From the NCBI GenBank assembly GCA_002753155.1, contig PDZW01000018.1, forward strand, positions 1 through 62,062: a DNA stretch of 62,062 nucleotides. Reading direction: 5' to 3'. Under the pieces are notes generated by a model that saw only the letters and a list, made by a program, of their open reading frames with translations, was not told the origin of the DNA and ran no database searches. Position numbers and translations under genes: made by a program. Below are positions 55,215 through 62,062 of this stretch, piece after piece. Origin of the DNA: Alphaproteobacteria bacterium WMHbin7 (GTDB lineage: Bacteria; Pseudomonadota; Alphaproteobacteria; Rhodospirillales; WMHbin7). The number at the start of each line of letters is the position of its first letter. The first letter of the stretch is position 1.

Positions 55215-57296
55215 ATGTCGTCATTCGCTCTGGTTATCGCTTGCGGGCTGCTTGCGCTGCTCTATGGCGCTTATGCCACCAAATCCATTCTGGCCGCCTC
55301 GGCCGGCAACGAGCGCATGCAGCAGATCGCTGCCGCCGTTCAGGAAGGGGCCAGTGCCTATCTCAATCGCCAGTATCGCACCATCGCCATCGTCGGCGTG
55401 GTCATCGCCATTCTGATCGCAGCACGCCTGGGCATCCATGTGGCGCTCGGTTTCGTGATCGGCTCGGTGCTTTCGGGCGCTGCCGGTTATGTCGGCATGA
55501 ACATTTCCGTGCGCGCCAATGTGCGCACGGCGGATGCGGCCCGCACGGGCGGCATGCAATACGCCCTCGACATCGCCTTCAAGTCGGGCGCCATCACCGG
55601 CCTCTTGGTGGTCGGTCTCGGCATTCTGGGCGTTGCCGGATATTTCGGCGTTCTCATGGCCTGGAAGCCGGGTGAGACCCGCACCATCATGGAAGCCCTG
55701 GTGGCTCTGTCCTTCGGCGCCTCCTTGATCTCGATCTTCGCGCGACTGGGTGGCGGCATCTTCACCAAGGGTGCCGATGTCGGCGCCGACCTCGTCGGCA
55801 AGGTTGAAGCAGGCATCCCCGAGGATGATCCCCGCAACCCCGCCGTGATCGCCGACAATGTGGGCGACAATGTGGGCGATTGCGCCGGTATGGCCGCCGA
55901 CCTGTTTGAGACCTATGCCGTGACCATGGTGGCCACCATGCTGCTGGCGACCATCTTCTTCACCGGCCCGGTCATGGACAGCATGATGATGCTGCCGCTG
56001 ATCATCGCGGGCGTGTGCATCCCGGCTTCGGTGGCGGGCACCTTCTTCGTCAAGCTGGGAAGCGACAACAAGATCATGAAGGCTCTGTACAAGGGCCTGG
56101 TCGCTACTGGCGTCATCTCGGCGGCACTGGTCGGCGTTTCGATCTACATGACGGTCGGTTTCTCCGAAGTCTTCACGACGGGCGCTTCCAGCTTCACCGG
56201 GCGCGATCTGTATCTCTGCGCGCTCCTGGGTCTGGTGGTTACCGGCCTGATCGTGTGGATCACAGAATATTACACCGGCACGGGCTATCGTCCCGTGACC
56301 AGCATCGCCAATTCATCGGTCACCGGCCACGGCACCAACGTCATTCAGGGCCTGGCGGTTTCGATGGAATCGACGGCGCTGCCGGTTCTGGTGATTTCGG
56401 GCGGCATCATCGTCGCCTATGCTTTGGCGGGCCTGTTCGGCATCGCCATCGCCGCCACGACCATGCTGGCTCTGGCCGGTTTCATCGTGGCGTTGGACGC
56501 CTATGGCCCGGTGACGGACAACGCGGGCGGCATCGCTGAAATGAGCGACATGCCCAAGGACATCCGCAAGATCACCGACGCCCTGGACGCCGTTGGCAAC
56601 ACCACCAAGGCCGTCACCAAGGGTTATGCCATCGGTTCGGCCGGTCTGGCCGCCCTGGTGCTGTTTGCCGCCTACACCGAAGATCTCAAGCACTACTTCC
56701 CGACGCTTGATATCAAGTTCGAACTGTCCGATCCCTTCGTGGTCATCGGCCTGTTCCTGGGCGGCATGCTGCCCTATCTGTTCGGCTCGATGGGCATGAT
56801 GGCGGTGGGACGCGCTGCGGGCTCGGTGGTGATCGAAGTGCGCCGCCAGTTCAAGGAAATCCCCGGCATCATGGAAGGAACCGGCAAGCCCGATTACGGC
56901 AAAGCGGTCGACATGCTGACCAAGGCGGCCATCCGTGAGATGATCCTGCCCTCGATGCTGCCGGTCTTCGCGCCCATCGTGGTCTATTTCGTCATCATGG
57001 CGGTTTCGGGTCAGGCTCATGCCTTCGTGACCCTGGGCGCCATGTTGATGGGCACCATTGTCACCGGCCTGTTCGTTGCCATCTCGATGACCTCGGGCGG
57101 CGGCGCTTGGGACAATGCCAAGAAGTACATTGAAGATGGTCATTTCGGCGGCAAGGGCAGTGAAGCCCACAAGGCCGCCGTGACCGGCGACACCGTTGGC
57201 GATCCCTACAAGGACACCGCCGGTCCCGCCGTCAATCCGATGATCAAGATCATCAACATCGTGGCCATTCTGTTGCTGGCCATGGTTGCGGCGTAA
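55215..57296 (+). CDS. hppA: K+-independent H+-translocating pyrophosphatase
   Basis: A 693-aa membrane pyrophosphatase that pumps protons with energy from pyrophosphate. The substrate-binding loops are present: [39 protein letters not shown] and the third near [17 protein letters not shown]. The Lys in [17 protein letters not shown] marks the K+-independent class, where K+-dependent enzymes have Ala. About sixteen membrane segments are expected. ATG 55215 is preferred; the frame is open from 55146 within a structured leader. A strong terminator follows. Confidence 0.96.
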   Translation: MSSFALVIACGLLALLYGAYATKSILAASAGNERMQQIAAAVQEGASAYLNRQYRTIAIVGVVIAILIAARLGIHVALGFVIGSVLSGAAGYVGMNISVRANVRTADAARTGGMQYALDIAFKSGAITGLLVVGLGILGVAGYFGVLMAWKPGETRTIMEALVALSFGASLISIFARLGGGIFTKGADVGADLVGKVEAGIPEDDPRNPAVIADNVGDNVGDCAGMAADLFETYAVTMVATMLLATIFFTGPVMDSMMMLPLIIAGVCIPASVAGTFFVKLGSDNKIMKALYKGLVATGVISAALVGVSIYMTVGFSEVFTTGASSFTGRDLYLCALLGLVVTGLIVWITEYYTGTGYRPVTSIANSSVTGHGTNVIQGLAVSMESTALPVLVISGGIIVAYALAGLFGIAIAATTMLALAGFIVALDAYGPVTDNAGGIAEMSDMPKDIRKITDALDAVGNTTKAVTKGYAIGSAGLAALVLFAAYTEDLKHYFPTLDIKFELSDPFVVIGLFLGGMLPYLFGSMGMMAVGRAAGSVVIEVRRQFKEIPGIMEGTGKPDYGKAVDMLTKAAIREMILPSMLPVFAPIVVYFVIMAVSGQAHAFVTLGAMLMGTIVTGLFVAISMTSGGGAWDNAKKYIEDGHFGGKGSEAHKAAVTGDTVGDPYKDTAGPAVNPMIKIINIVAILLLAMVAA

Positions 57297-57317
57297 ACCT
57301 TGTAAGACTTGACCGGG

Positions 57318-57348
57318 AAGCCCCGGAACCCGCAAGGTTCCGGGGCTT
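57318..57348 (+). terminator. Terminator after hppA
   Basis: A perfect 13-bp stem AAGCCCCGGAACC with GGTTCCGGGGCTT around a CGCAA loop, followed by TCTATTT. It lies 22 bases after the hppA stop and just before the glycosyltransferase gene. Confidence 0.9.
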
Positions 57349-57366
57349 TCTATTTCGGGGATAGGC

Positions 57367-59127
57367 ATGAGCGCCTTGGGTTGGGCAAAGCTGGAAACGG
57401 GCGATCTTCAAGGCGCACAAACCGCCTTCAAGGACGTCTTGAACACCAATCCCCAGGATGTTTCGGCGCTGCATGGCTTGGGCCGCGTCGCCCTGGCCGC
57501 CAAGCATTATGGCATTGCCGCCGATCTGCTGGCCCAGGCTGGCAAGCTGTCGCCCTCATCCGAGCGTTTGGCCTTTGATCATGTGCAGGCCCTGGGGGCC
57601 TTGTCTGCCGTCGAGCCTGGCAATGCCCAGATCCATTATGCCCTGGCCCAGGCGCTGATGGCCCTGGGCGATTGCGAAGCCGCCAGGGATGCCGCCCTGG
57701 CCACCCTGATGGCCGATCCTTGCCATGTGGGGGCACGCTGGCTGGTCAACCGCATGTTGCCCCGGATCTATCTCAACAGCCAGGAGATCGCCGTCTGGCG
57801 TCGCCGTCTGGCCACCGGCGTTGCCATTCTGGAGGCTTCGGTCAATCCGAAATCGTCCGAGGAGGCGGCGCACGAGCTTCCCGGACTGCTTTTCGGAACC
57901 AATTTCGAACTGGCCTATCAGGGCCAGGACGATAAGCCGATTCAGATATCCTATGGGCGGCTTGTTCATCGCGTGATGTCGGCCTATCTACCCGATCTGG
58001 CTTCGCCTCCTTCGCCAAAACCCTTTGCCGAGCGCCAGGACAAGCGGATTCGCTTAGGCTTTGCCTCCTCCTTCTTCACTAGCCATACCATCGCCCTTCT
58101 GTTCGCGGGCTGGATGCGCCATCTCGATCGCAAGCGCTTTCTGGTTCACCTCTATCTGACCAATGGCAAATCAGATGCCTCGACCCGCTCGCTGGCGGGC
58201 ATGAGCGATGTTTTCCGAGAGCTTCAGGGCGATCTGGCGCAGGCGGCCAGAGCCATTCGCGCAGATGATCTCGATGCGCTGATCTATCCCGATATCGGCA
58301 TGGATCCCAAAAGCATGGCCCTGGCGTCGCTTAAGCTCGCACCTCTGCAGATGATGTCCTGGGGCCATCCCGTCACCTCGGGGCTGGCCAGCATCGACAT
58401 TTTTCTCTCCAGCGAGTTGATGGAGCCTGAAGACGCGCAAAGCCATTACAGCGAGCGGCTGGTGCGCCTGCCCAATATCTCTGTGGCCTATCAGCCAGCA
58501 TCGCTTCCTCAGAAGAAATCGCGTTCCGATTTTGGCCTGCCGGGCGAGGGGAGCGTGCTTTATCTGTGCTGCCAGGCGCATCAAAAATATCTGCCCGGCT
58601 TTGACCGCGTTTTTACGGATATCGCACGCAAGCTTCCAAATGCCCGCTTCATTTTCATCAAGCACCGCACGCGCCATCTCGACAACCGGCGCTTTCAGGC
58701 AAGGCTTGAAATGGTCTTCAAATCGGCGGGTCTTGATCCTGCAAAGCATCTGCATTTCTTGACCTGGCTGGACTGGGGCGACTATCTCGATCTGAACGGC
58801 GTTTGCGATGTTTTCCTGGACAGTATCGGCTGGTCGGGCGGCAATACCACGCTGGAAGCCCTGTCGCGCCATCTTCCGGTGGTGACCCTGCCCAGCAATC
58901 TCATGCGCGGGCGTCACGCCTATGCCATTCTGAAGCGCCTGGACCTGGACGATTGCATCGCCAAGGACACAGAAGGTTTCGTTGAGATCGCCGTTCGTTT
59001 GGGAAGCGATTCTTCCAGTCGCCAGGAAATCCGCGATCGCATCGCGGCGGGTAGAGACCGGCTGTTCAACGATCTTGCGCCGGTTCGAGCGCTTGAGGAG
59101 ATCGTGGCGAAGGCGGTTGGGGCTTAG
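57367..59127 (+). CDS. TPR protein with SPINDLY/OGT-type glycosyltransferase (GT41-like)
   Basis: A 586-aa cytoplasmic protein. TPR-like repeats occupy the first 130 residues (AKLETGDLQGAQTAFKDVLN, LAQALMALGDCEAARDAALA). The rest matches bacterial relatives of O-linked GlcNAc transferase: SSFFTSHTIALLFAGWMRHL, MMSWGHPVTSGLASIDIFLS and DIGWSGG-like DSIGWSGGNTTLEALSRHLP. Such proteins transfer sugars to Ser/Thr; in swimming alphaproteobacteria flagellins are possible acceptors, which is inference. It is monocistronic, just after the hppA terminator. Confidence 0.88.
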   Translation: MSALGWAKLETGDLQGAQTAFKDVLNTNPQDVSALHGLGRVALAAKHYGIAADLLAQAGKLSPSSERLAFDHVQALGALSAVEPGNAQIHYALAQALMALGDCEAARDAALATLMADPCHVGARWLVNRMLPRIYLNSQEIAVWRRRLATGVAILEASVNPKSSEEAAHELPGLLFGTNFELAYQGQDDKPIQISYGRLVHRVMSAYLPDLASPPSPKPFAERQDKRIRLGFASSFFTSHTIALLFAGWMRHLDRKRFLVHLYLTNGKSDASTRSLAGMSDVFRELQGDLAQAARAIRADDLDALIYPDIGMDPKSMALASLKLAPLQMMSWGHPVTSGLASIDIFLSSELMEPEDAQSHYSERLVRLPNISVAYQPASLPQKKSRSDFGLPGEGSVLYLCCQAHQKYLPGFDRVFTDIARKLPNARFIFIKHRTRHLDNRRFQARLEMVFKSAGLDPAKHLHFLTWLDWGDYLDLNGVCDVFLDSIGWSGGNTTLEALSRHLPVVTLPSNLMRGRHAYAILKRLDLDDCIAKDTEGFVEIAVRLGSDSSSRQEIRDRIAAGRDRLFNDLAPVRALEEIVAKAVGA

Positions 59128-59214
59128 CGTCTAAGGCCTTAACCATTTCCCCACCCGACATATTTATCAAAAGTAGCAAAATTAATAAATCGGCTAGCAT
59201 TAGGATTCTTTTTC

Positions 59215-59243
59215 TTGACTCTCGCTTTTCGCGGGTTTATGCG
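59215..59243 (+). promoter_or_regulatory. Promoter before the lysozyme-like gene
   Basis: TTGACT (59215-59220), a 17-base spacer and TATGCG (59238-59243) form a plausible sigma-70 promoter about 35 bases before ATG 59278. It supports that start and argues against the TTG at 59215, which would be the -35 box. Confidence 0.5.
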
Positions 59244-59277
59244 TCGGATTAACGTAATCTTTACCTGTGGTGACGCC

Positions 59278-61005
59278 ATGAGCCTGATTTATGCCGACAA
59301 CGATCCTTTAGCCCCGGCTGGACAGCAGAGGGGCCGCGCTTTCAGTCCGGGGGAGATTCTTCAGTCCCAGCTTCAGCCTGTTTCGCCCAGGCCTGGAAAA
59401 GATACTCCCAATGAAGGCTGGTTTTCCTTGGGCGCTCCGGTGGGGCCGCATCCGGCCCCCAACCGGCGCTCGGATGTGCTGCGGGTGGAGACCCTGCTGG
59501 GCCGGGCGGGCGATTACGATATCGGGCGCACCGATGGCCCCACCGGCTGGTGGGGCAGCCGGGCCGAGGGGGCGGTGCGGACCTATCAGAAGCGCAAGGG
59601 GCTGAAAGTGGACGGTCTGCTCAATCCGGGCGGCCCCACCATCGCGAGTTTGGAAAGCGATCTGGCCGATGCGTTCAAGGGCTTCCCGGTGCCCACACCT
59701 TCCGAGATCGATGCCCATCACGATGCGTTGAAGCTGGGCGAGCCCGGCCTGCTTACCCATAAGCCGCCGCCTTTGGACATCACGCTGCCCGAGGGGGTGG
59801 CGGAGGGCACGCAGGCGGCCAACCGGCGCACGGCGCGGTTTCTGCTGGGGCGGGCCTCGGATGACGGGCTCGATCAATTCGTGGCCCGCGATATCCAAGA
59901 CAATGGAGAGGCAGGCATCTTGCGCAATCGCGATCTGGTTTTGCAGATCAACGAACTTGACCCCAAACGCGCCCACAGTTTCGCCTGGGGTATCCTTAGC
60001 CATCTGCCCCGTGAGACGGCCCGGGATTTCCTGGGCGGCGAGGTGCCGGATGTTCCGCCCGTGGGTATTCGCAAGGAGGATTGGCGGCGAACATTGGAAG
60101 TCAGGAAGGACGATCCGGACCCCGCCCCCAGGGCCGAGCCCTATTATCCCGACAAGGAGACGGGCAACCGTTACATGCTCCTGAACGACACGGGCGAGGG
60201 CGGTGGTGCTGGTGGGGACGGCGGCAGCGGAAATGACGCCAACGAACCCGCCTCAACCCAGCCGCCTGAAAACGGCGATGGTGCGAGCAATCAGCCCAGG
60301 GCGAACGATCAAGGCGCAACGCCGCCGACCACCCCGGTCGAACTGCCATCAGTACCGCCCTCTTTGCGGGGGCAGTCCATCACGCCCGCCGAGTGGAAAC
60401 GGGGAACGGATGCCATCTCCAAATTGCCCGATGTTTCGGACAAGGGAAAATATGTTCTGGGCAAAATCCATGGAGCCGAGGGAGGGCCGAAACTCAATCC
60501 TGCGGGTGGCGGTCCAAACGGCGACAAGGATGCGGGGGCCTATGGTGGTATCACGCAGCAATTCTTGAACGACACGAAGAAACGGGGCGACGTGCCCGGT
60601 CTCGACAAGATCAAGAACCCCAAGGACCTTTCAGACGATCAGCTTGCCCAAATGCAACAGGCCTATCTGAACCATGCGCTGCGCGGTGTCGATGGCGGCA
60701 TGAAAGGGCTCGACAAGATTGACAACAAGGATGACGCAGCAGCCTTGGCGCATGTCATCTATCACAAGGGAGATACAGGAGGGGCGAGGCTGATCCAGAA
60801 AGCAATCAATCAAACAACCCCAGACGAAAAAGTTGCCACCGACGGAAAAATGGGGAACAAGACTCTCGACGCTTTTGCCAAATTGGCAAACGATCCGTCA
60901 AAGCGAGACAGCCTGATGAACAAGTTGAGGGTTTTGTGGGTTGGCGCCTCAAAAGAAAGCGGAGAGAAGTCAATGGCAGATTACATGACTCGTGGGAAAT
61001 GGTAG
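59278..61005 (+). CDS. Peptidoglycan-binding protein with GH108-like lysozyme domain
   Basis: A 575-aa modular protein without a Sec signal. In order: a peptidoglycan-binding-1-like domain (about 60-135; GSRAEGAVRTYQKRKGLKVD), a middle module (about 175-260) related to the partial protein at 1-707, a Gly/Pro/Asn-rich linker (about 305-355), and a C-terminal domain resembling TtsA-type GH108 lysozymes (GKIHGAEGGPKLNPAGGG with Glu near residue 400, GAYGGITQQF) with a second binding motif DGKMGNKTLDAFA. The lack of a signal peptide suggests release by a specialised secretion system or lysis. It may be an anti-bacterial effector or a wall-remodelling enzyme; the nearby amidase-like gene supports a cell-wall theme. 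Confidence 0.78.
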   Translation: MSLIYADNDPLAPAGQQRGRAFSPGEILQSQLQPVSPRPGKDTPNEGWFSLGAPVGPHPAPNRRSDVLRVETLLGRAGDYDIGRTDGPTGWWGSRAEGAVRTYQKRKGLKVDGLLNPGGPTIASLESDLADAFKGFPVPTPSEIDAHHDALKLGEPGLLTHKPPPLDITLPEGVAEGTQAANRRTARFLLGRASDDGLDQFVARDIQDNGEAGILRNRDLVLQINELDPKRAHSFAWGILSHLPRETARDFLGGEVPDVPPVGIRKEDWRRTLEVRKDDPDPAPRAEPYYPDKETGNRYMLLNDTGEGGGAGGDGGSGNDANEPASTQPPENGDGASNQPRANDQGATPPTTPVELPSVPPSLRGQSITPAEWKRGTDAISKLPDVSDKGKYVLGKIHGAEGGPKLNPAGGGPNGDKDAGAYGGITQQFLNDTKKRGDVPGLDKIKNPKDLSDDQLAQMQQAYLNHALRGVDGGMKGLDKIDNKDDAAALAHVIYHKGDTGGARLIQKAINQTTPDEKVATDGKMGNKTLDAFAKLANDPSKRDSLMNKLRVLWVGASKESGEKSMADYMTRGKW

Positions 61006-61046
61006 CTGTCGCGTCGTTCTTTCTGGGGAATATCCCTTCTCACTGA

Positions 61047-61658
61047 TCATAATCCAGGAAGGTAGCCTGACGCGATCGGGTCGGCATTGACAAAGGCGCT
61101 GATGACTCGCCACCCCTGGGGTATTGCCCGGAGAACATAAATTCTCACTGTCGGTGCCGGTTGGCACATGCTTTGACCGGGGCTAAGTCGCGTATCGCAA
61201 TCATAATGCTGAATATCGATGCGGACATCCCAGGGTTCCCAGGCCTCATCGTTCGGGTCGATTGGATGTCTTGCCCATTTGGGTATGTCCACGAGCTTCA
61301 TGCGATAGGCTCTAACAATTCTGTATTTTATCGAGTGCCAGGGCCAAGGTGGTGTGCCTGAGAATTCGTAGTCACTTTCGTCGCCACGATTGTCGAGGGC
61401 GATCCTGCGCAGCGCAATATCCTCGCGCAGCCCACTGGCTAACTCCGTTTCTGCCGTGCAAAGGGGGGTCGCAACCGACCCAATGCAAGTGCTTGTCGTT
61501 GTAGATTGATCCTGCCCGAGATAACGCCATTTCCCAGGAGGATCGCGCCTGGGCAACTCAACAGAGGGCGGCAATTCTGAAGAGAAAGCTTCGCTTGAGC
61601 CCGCCCCCAAAAACATCACCAGCCCAAAAAGCATCGCTACCGCCGCCACCCGCCACAT
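61047..61658 (-). CDS. Secreted hypothetical protein
   Basis: A 203-aa protein with a signal peptide (MWRVAAVAMLFGLVMFLGAG, cleavage near SSEA). The mature part contains Cys residues (TCIGSVATPLC, HYDCDTRLSPGQSMC) likely to form disulfides in the periplasm, and aromatic segments such as GTPPWPWHSIKYRIVRAY. No family is recognised. ATG 61658 is chosen; the frame is open to 61868 but that part runs through the opposite-strand amidase gene. It lies between two peptidoglycan-hydrolase-like genes on the other strand, the position in which a periplasmic immunity protein would be expected (inference). Confidence 0.65.
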   Translation of the reverse strand: MWRVAAVAMLFGLVMFLGAGSSEAFSSELPPSVELPRRDPPGKWRYLGQDQSTTTSTCIGSVATPLCTAETELASGLREDIALRRIALDNRGDESDYEFSGTPPWPWHSIKYRIVRAYRMKLVDIPKWARHPIDPNDEAWEPWDVRIDIQHYDCDTRLSPGQSMCQPAPTVRIYVLRAIPQGWRVISAFVNADPIASGYLPGL

Positions 61659-61998
61659 GCCCTGCCGTCCCTTTCTTCTCGCCACTAAGGCGAGTTTGTG
61701 CCTAGGCACCCAAAAAGGCAAGGGTGGACGGCAATGCGTGGCACTGGTCAAGCATGCCATACCCGACATCGGAGCCGCAAAAGACTGGAAAGAGGGCGAG
61801 AAAATCAAGGGACCGGACGATCCTCCTCTTGCGCCGGGCACGGCAATTGCTACCTTCAAGGACGGCAAGTATCAGAACAACGACACCGGCAACCATGCCG
61901 CAGTTGTCATCGGGCCCGGCGAGAAAGACGGCAAGAAAGGATACTGGGTGCTAGGGCCAAGACCCAATTGGATTAATGTAAAATCAATGAATTGTTGA
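61657..61998 (+). CDS. BPSL0067-like amidase-fold protein, possibly truncated
   Basis: A 113-aa frame whose middle part matches the BPSL0067 type of NlpC/P60-like amidase: catalytic Cys in GGRQCVALVKHAIPD, then LAPGTAIATFKDGKYQNN and catalytic His in TGNHAAVVIG. The first 22 residues look unlike the family, and the ATG at 61657 overlaps the start of the divergent secreted gene, so the true start may be later or the gene may have lost its N-terminus. The C-terminus (GYWVLGPRPNWINV) also departs from the usual end. Together with the upstream lysozyme it makes a cell-wall-hydrolase pair. Confidence 0.62.
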   Translation: MPCRPFLLATKASLCLGTQKGKGGRQCVALVKHAIPDIGAAKDWKEGEKIKGPDDPPLAPGTAIATFKDGKYQNNDTGNHAAVVIGPGEKDGKKGYWVLGPRPNWINVKSMNC

Positions 61999-62030
61999 TT
62001 CACTGTCGCAGCAACGGCAAGGAGGCTGCG

Positions 62031-62062
62031 ATGGTGACGGGGTATTTCTGGCTGAATGATGC
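62031..62062 (+). CDS. Start of a further gene, cut by the window edge
   Basis: ATG 62031 follows an excellent ribosome binding site (AAGGAGG, 62019-62025) by five bases and is open for the ten codons available (MVTGYFWLND). It starts 32 bases after the amidase-like gene in the same direction, so it may belong to the same operon; an immunity or partner protein is possible. Nothing more can be said. Confidence 0.45.
   Translation, partial: MVTGYFWLND

Overview
The window looks like a chromosomal segment of a GC-rich alphaproteobacterium, most likely in or near the Rhodospirillales (Magnetospirillum-like gene content). The evidence is the alphaproteobacterial order lepB-rnc-era-(x)-recO-parC, a glyA-nrdR-ribD-ribE-ribBA-ribH-nusB-thiL run, a Ros/MucR regulator, a RibBA whose GTP-cyclohydrolase half has lost its zinc cysteines, MotA/MotB, a K+-independent H+-pyrophosphatase, two TRAP-type permease sets and many two-component proteins. 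No rRNA, tRNA, CRISPR array or complete insertion sequence was recognised. The assignment to an order is inference.

Layout. 1-1100: a partial unknown protein on the minus strand, a strong hairpin terminator and an ambiguous small ORF. 1.1-8.9 kb: lepB, rnc, era, an inserted PhnD-like binding protein plus histidine kinase pair, recO, parC. 8.9-11.7 kb: a copper cluster with a small secreted protein, a Tat-exported multicopper oxidase and a BNR-repeat protein. 11.7-18 kb: a SulP permease, a FixJ-type regulator with a MASE1-like kinase, and a divergent TRAP-like QM pair. 18-21.5 kb: dctQM convergent with dctP. 21.6-24.6 kb: motA-motB-RDD-bpt on the minus strand. 24.8-32.7 kb: flavin reductase, penicillin-acylase-like protein, alpha/beta hydrolase, EamA transporter, tandem bacteriohemerythrins, a FrnE-like DsbA and a degenerate REC-REC-GGDEF protein. 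32.9-37.2 kb: an RND efflux pair behind a perfect 17-bp palindrome. 37.3-42 kb: a pseudo-receiver, a TPR/glycosyltransferase, a CheY-like protein and a hybrid kinase. 42-46 kb: fused isobutyryl-CoA mutase IcmF and MucR. 46.7-54.5 kb: rpiB-glyA-nrdR-rib genes-nusB, a ParDE pair, thiL. 54.5-59.1 kb: a FliL-like protein, hppA and a SPINDLY-type glycosyltransferase. 59.2-62 kb: a peptidoglycan-hydrolase cluster (GH108-like lysozyme, BPSL0067-like amidase, a secreted unknown and the start of one more gene).

The most unusual structure is a family of about 140-bp palindromic elements, with full copies at 14249-14390, 46485-46621 (inverted) and 52745-52886. Each is built of three hairpins, has imperfect terminal inverted repeats and is bounded by TA, in a CTAG context at five of its six ends. 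Stem sequences differ between copies with matching changes on both arms. Removing one copy together with one CTAG takes out 138 bp, a multiple of three. Copy A sits in frame inside the end of a histidine kinase gene, and copy C starts at the nusB stop codon. A possible single-hairpin relative lies at 37889-37934, where one CTAG supplies the stop codons of two convergent genes. This looks like a TA-targeting, IS630-type MITE family that adds C-terminal tails and inter-cistronic hairpins. A second theme is a weakly conserved module shared by the unknown protein at the left edge and the lysozyme at the right edge.

All calls were made by reading the sequence; no database search was run.
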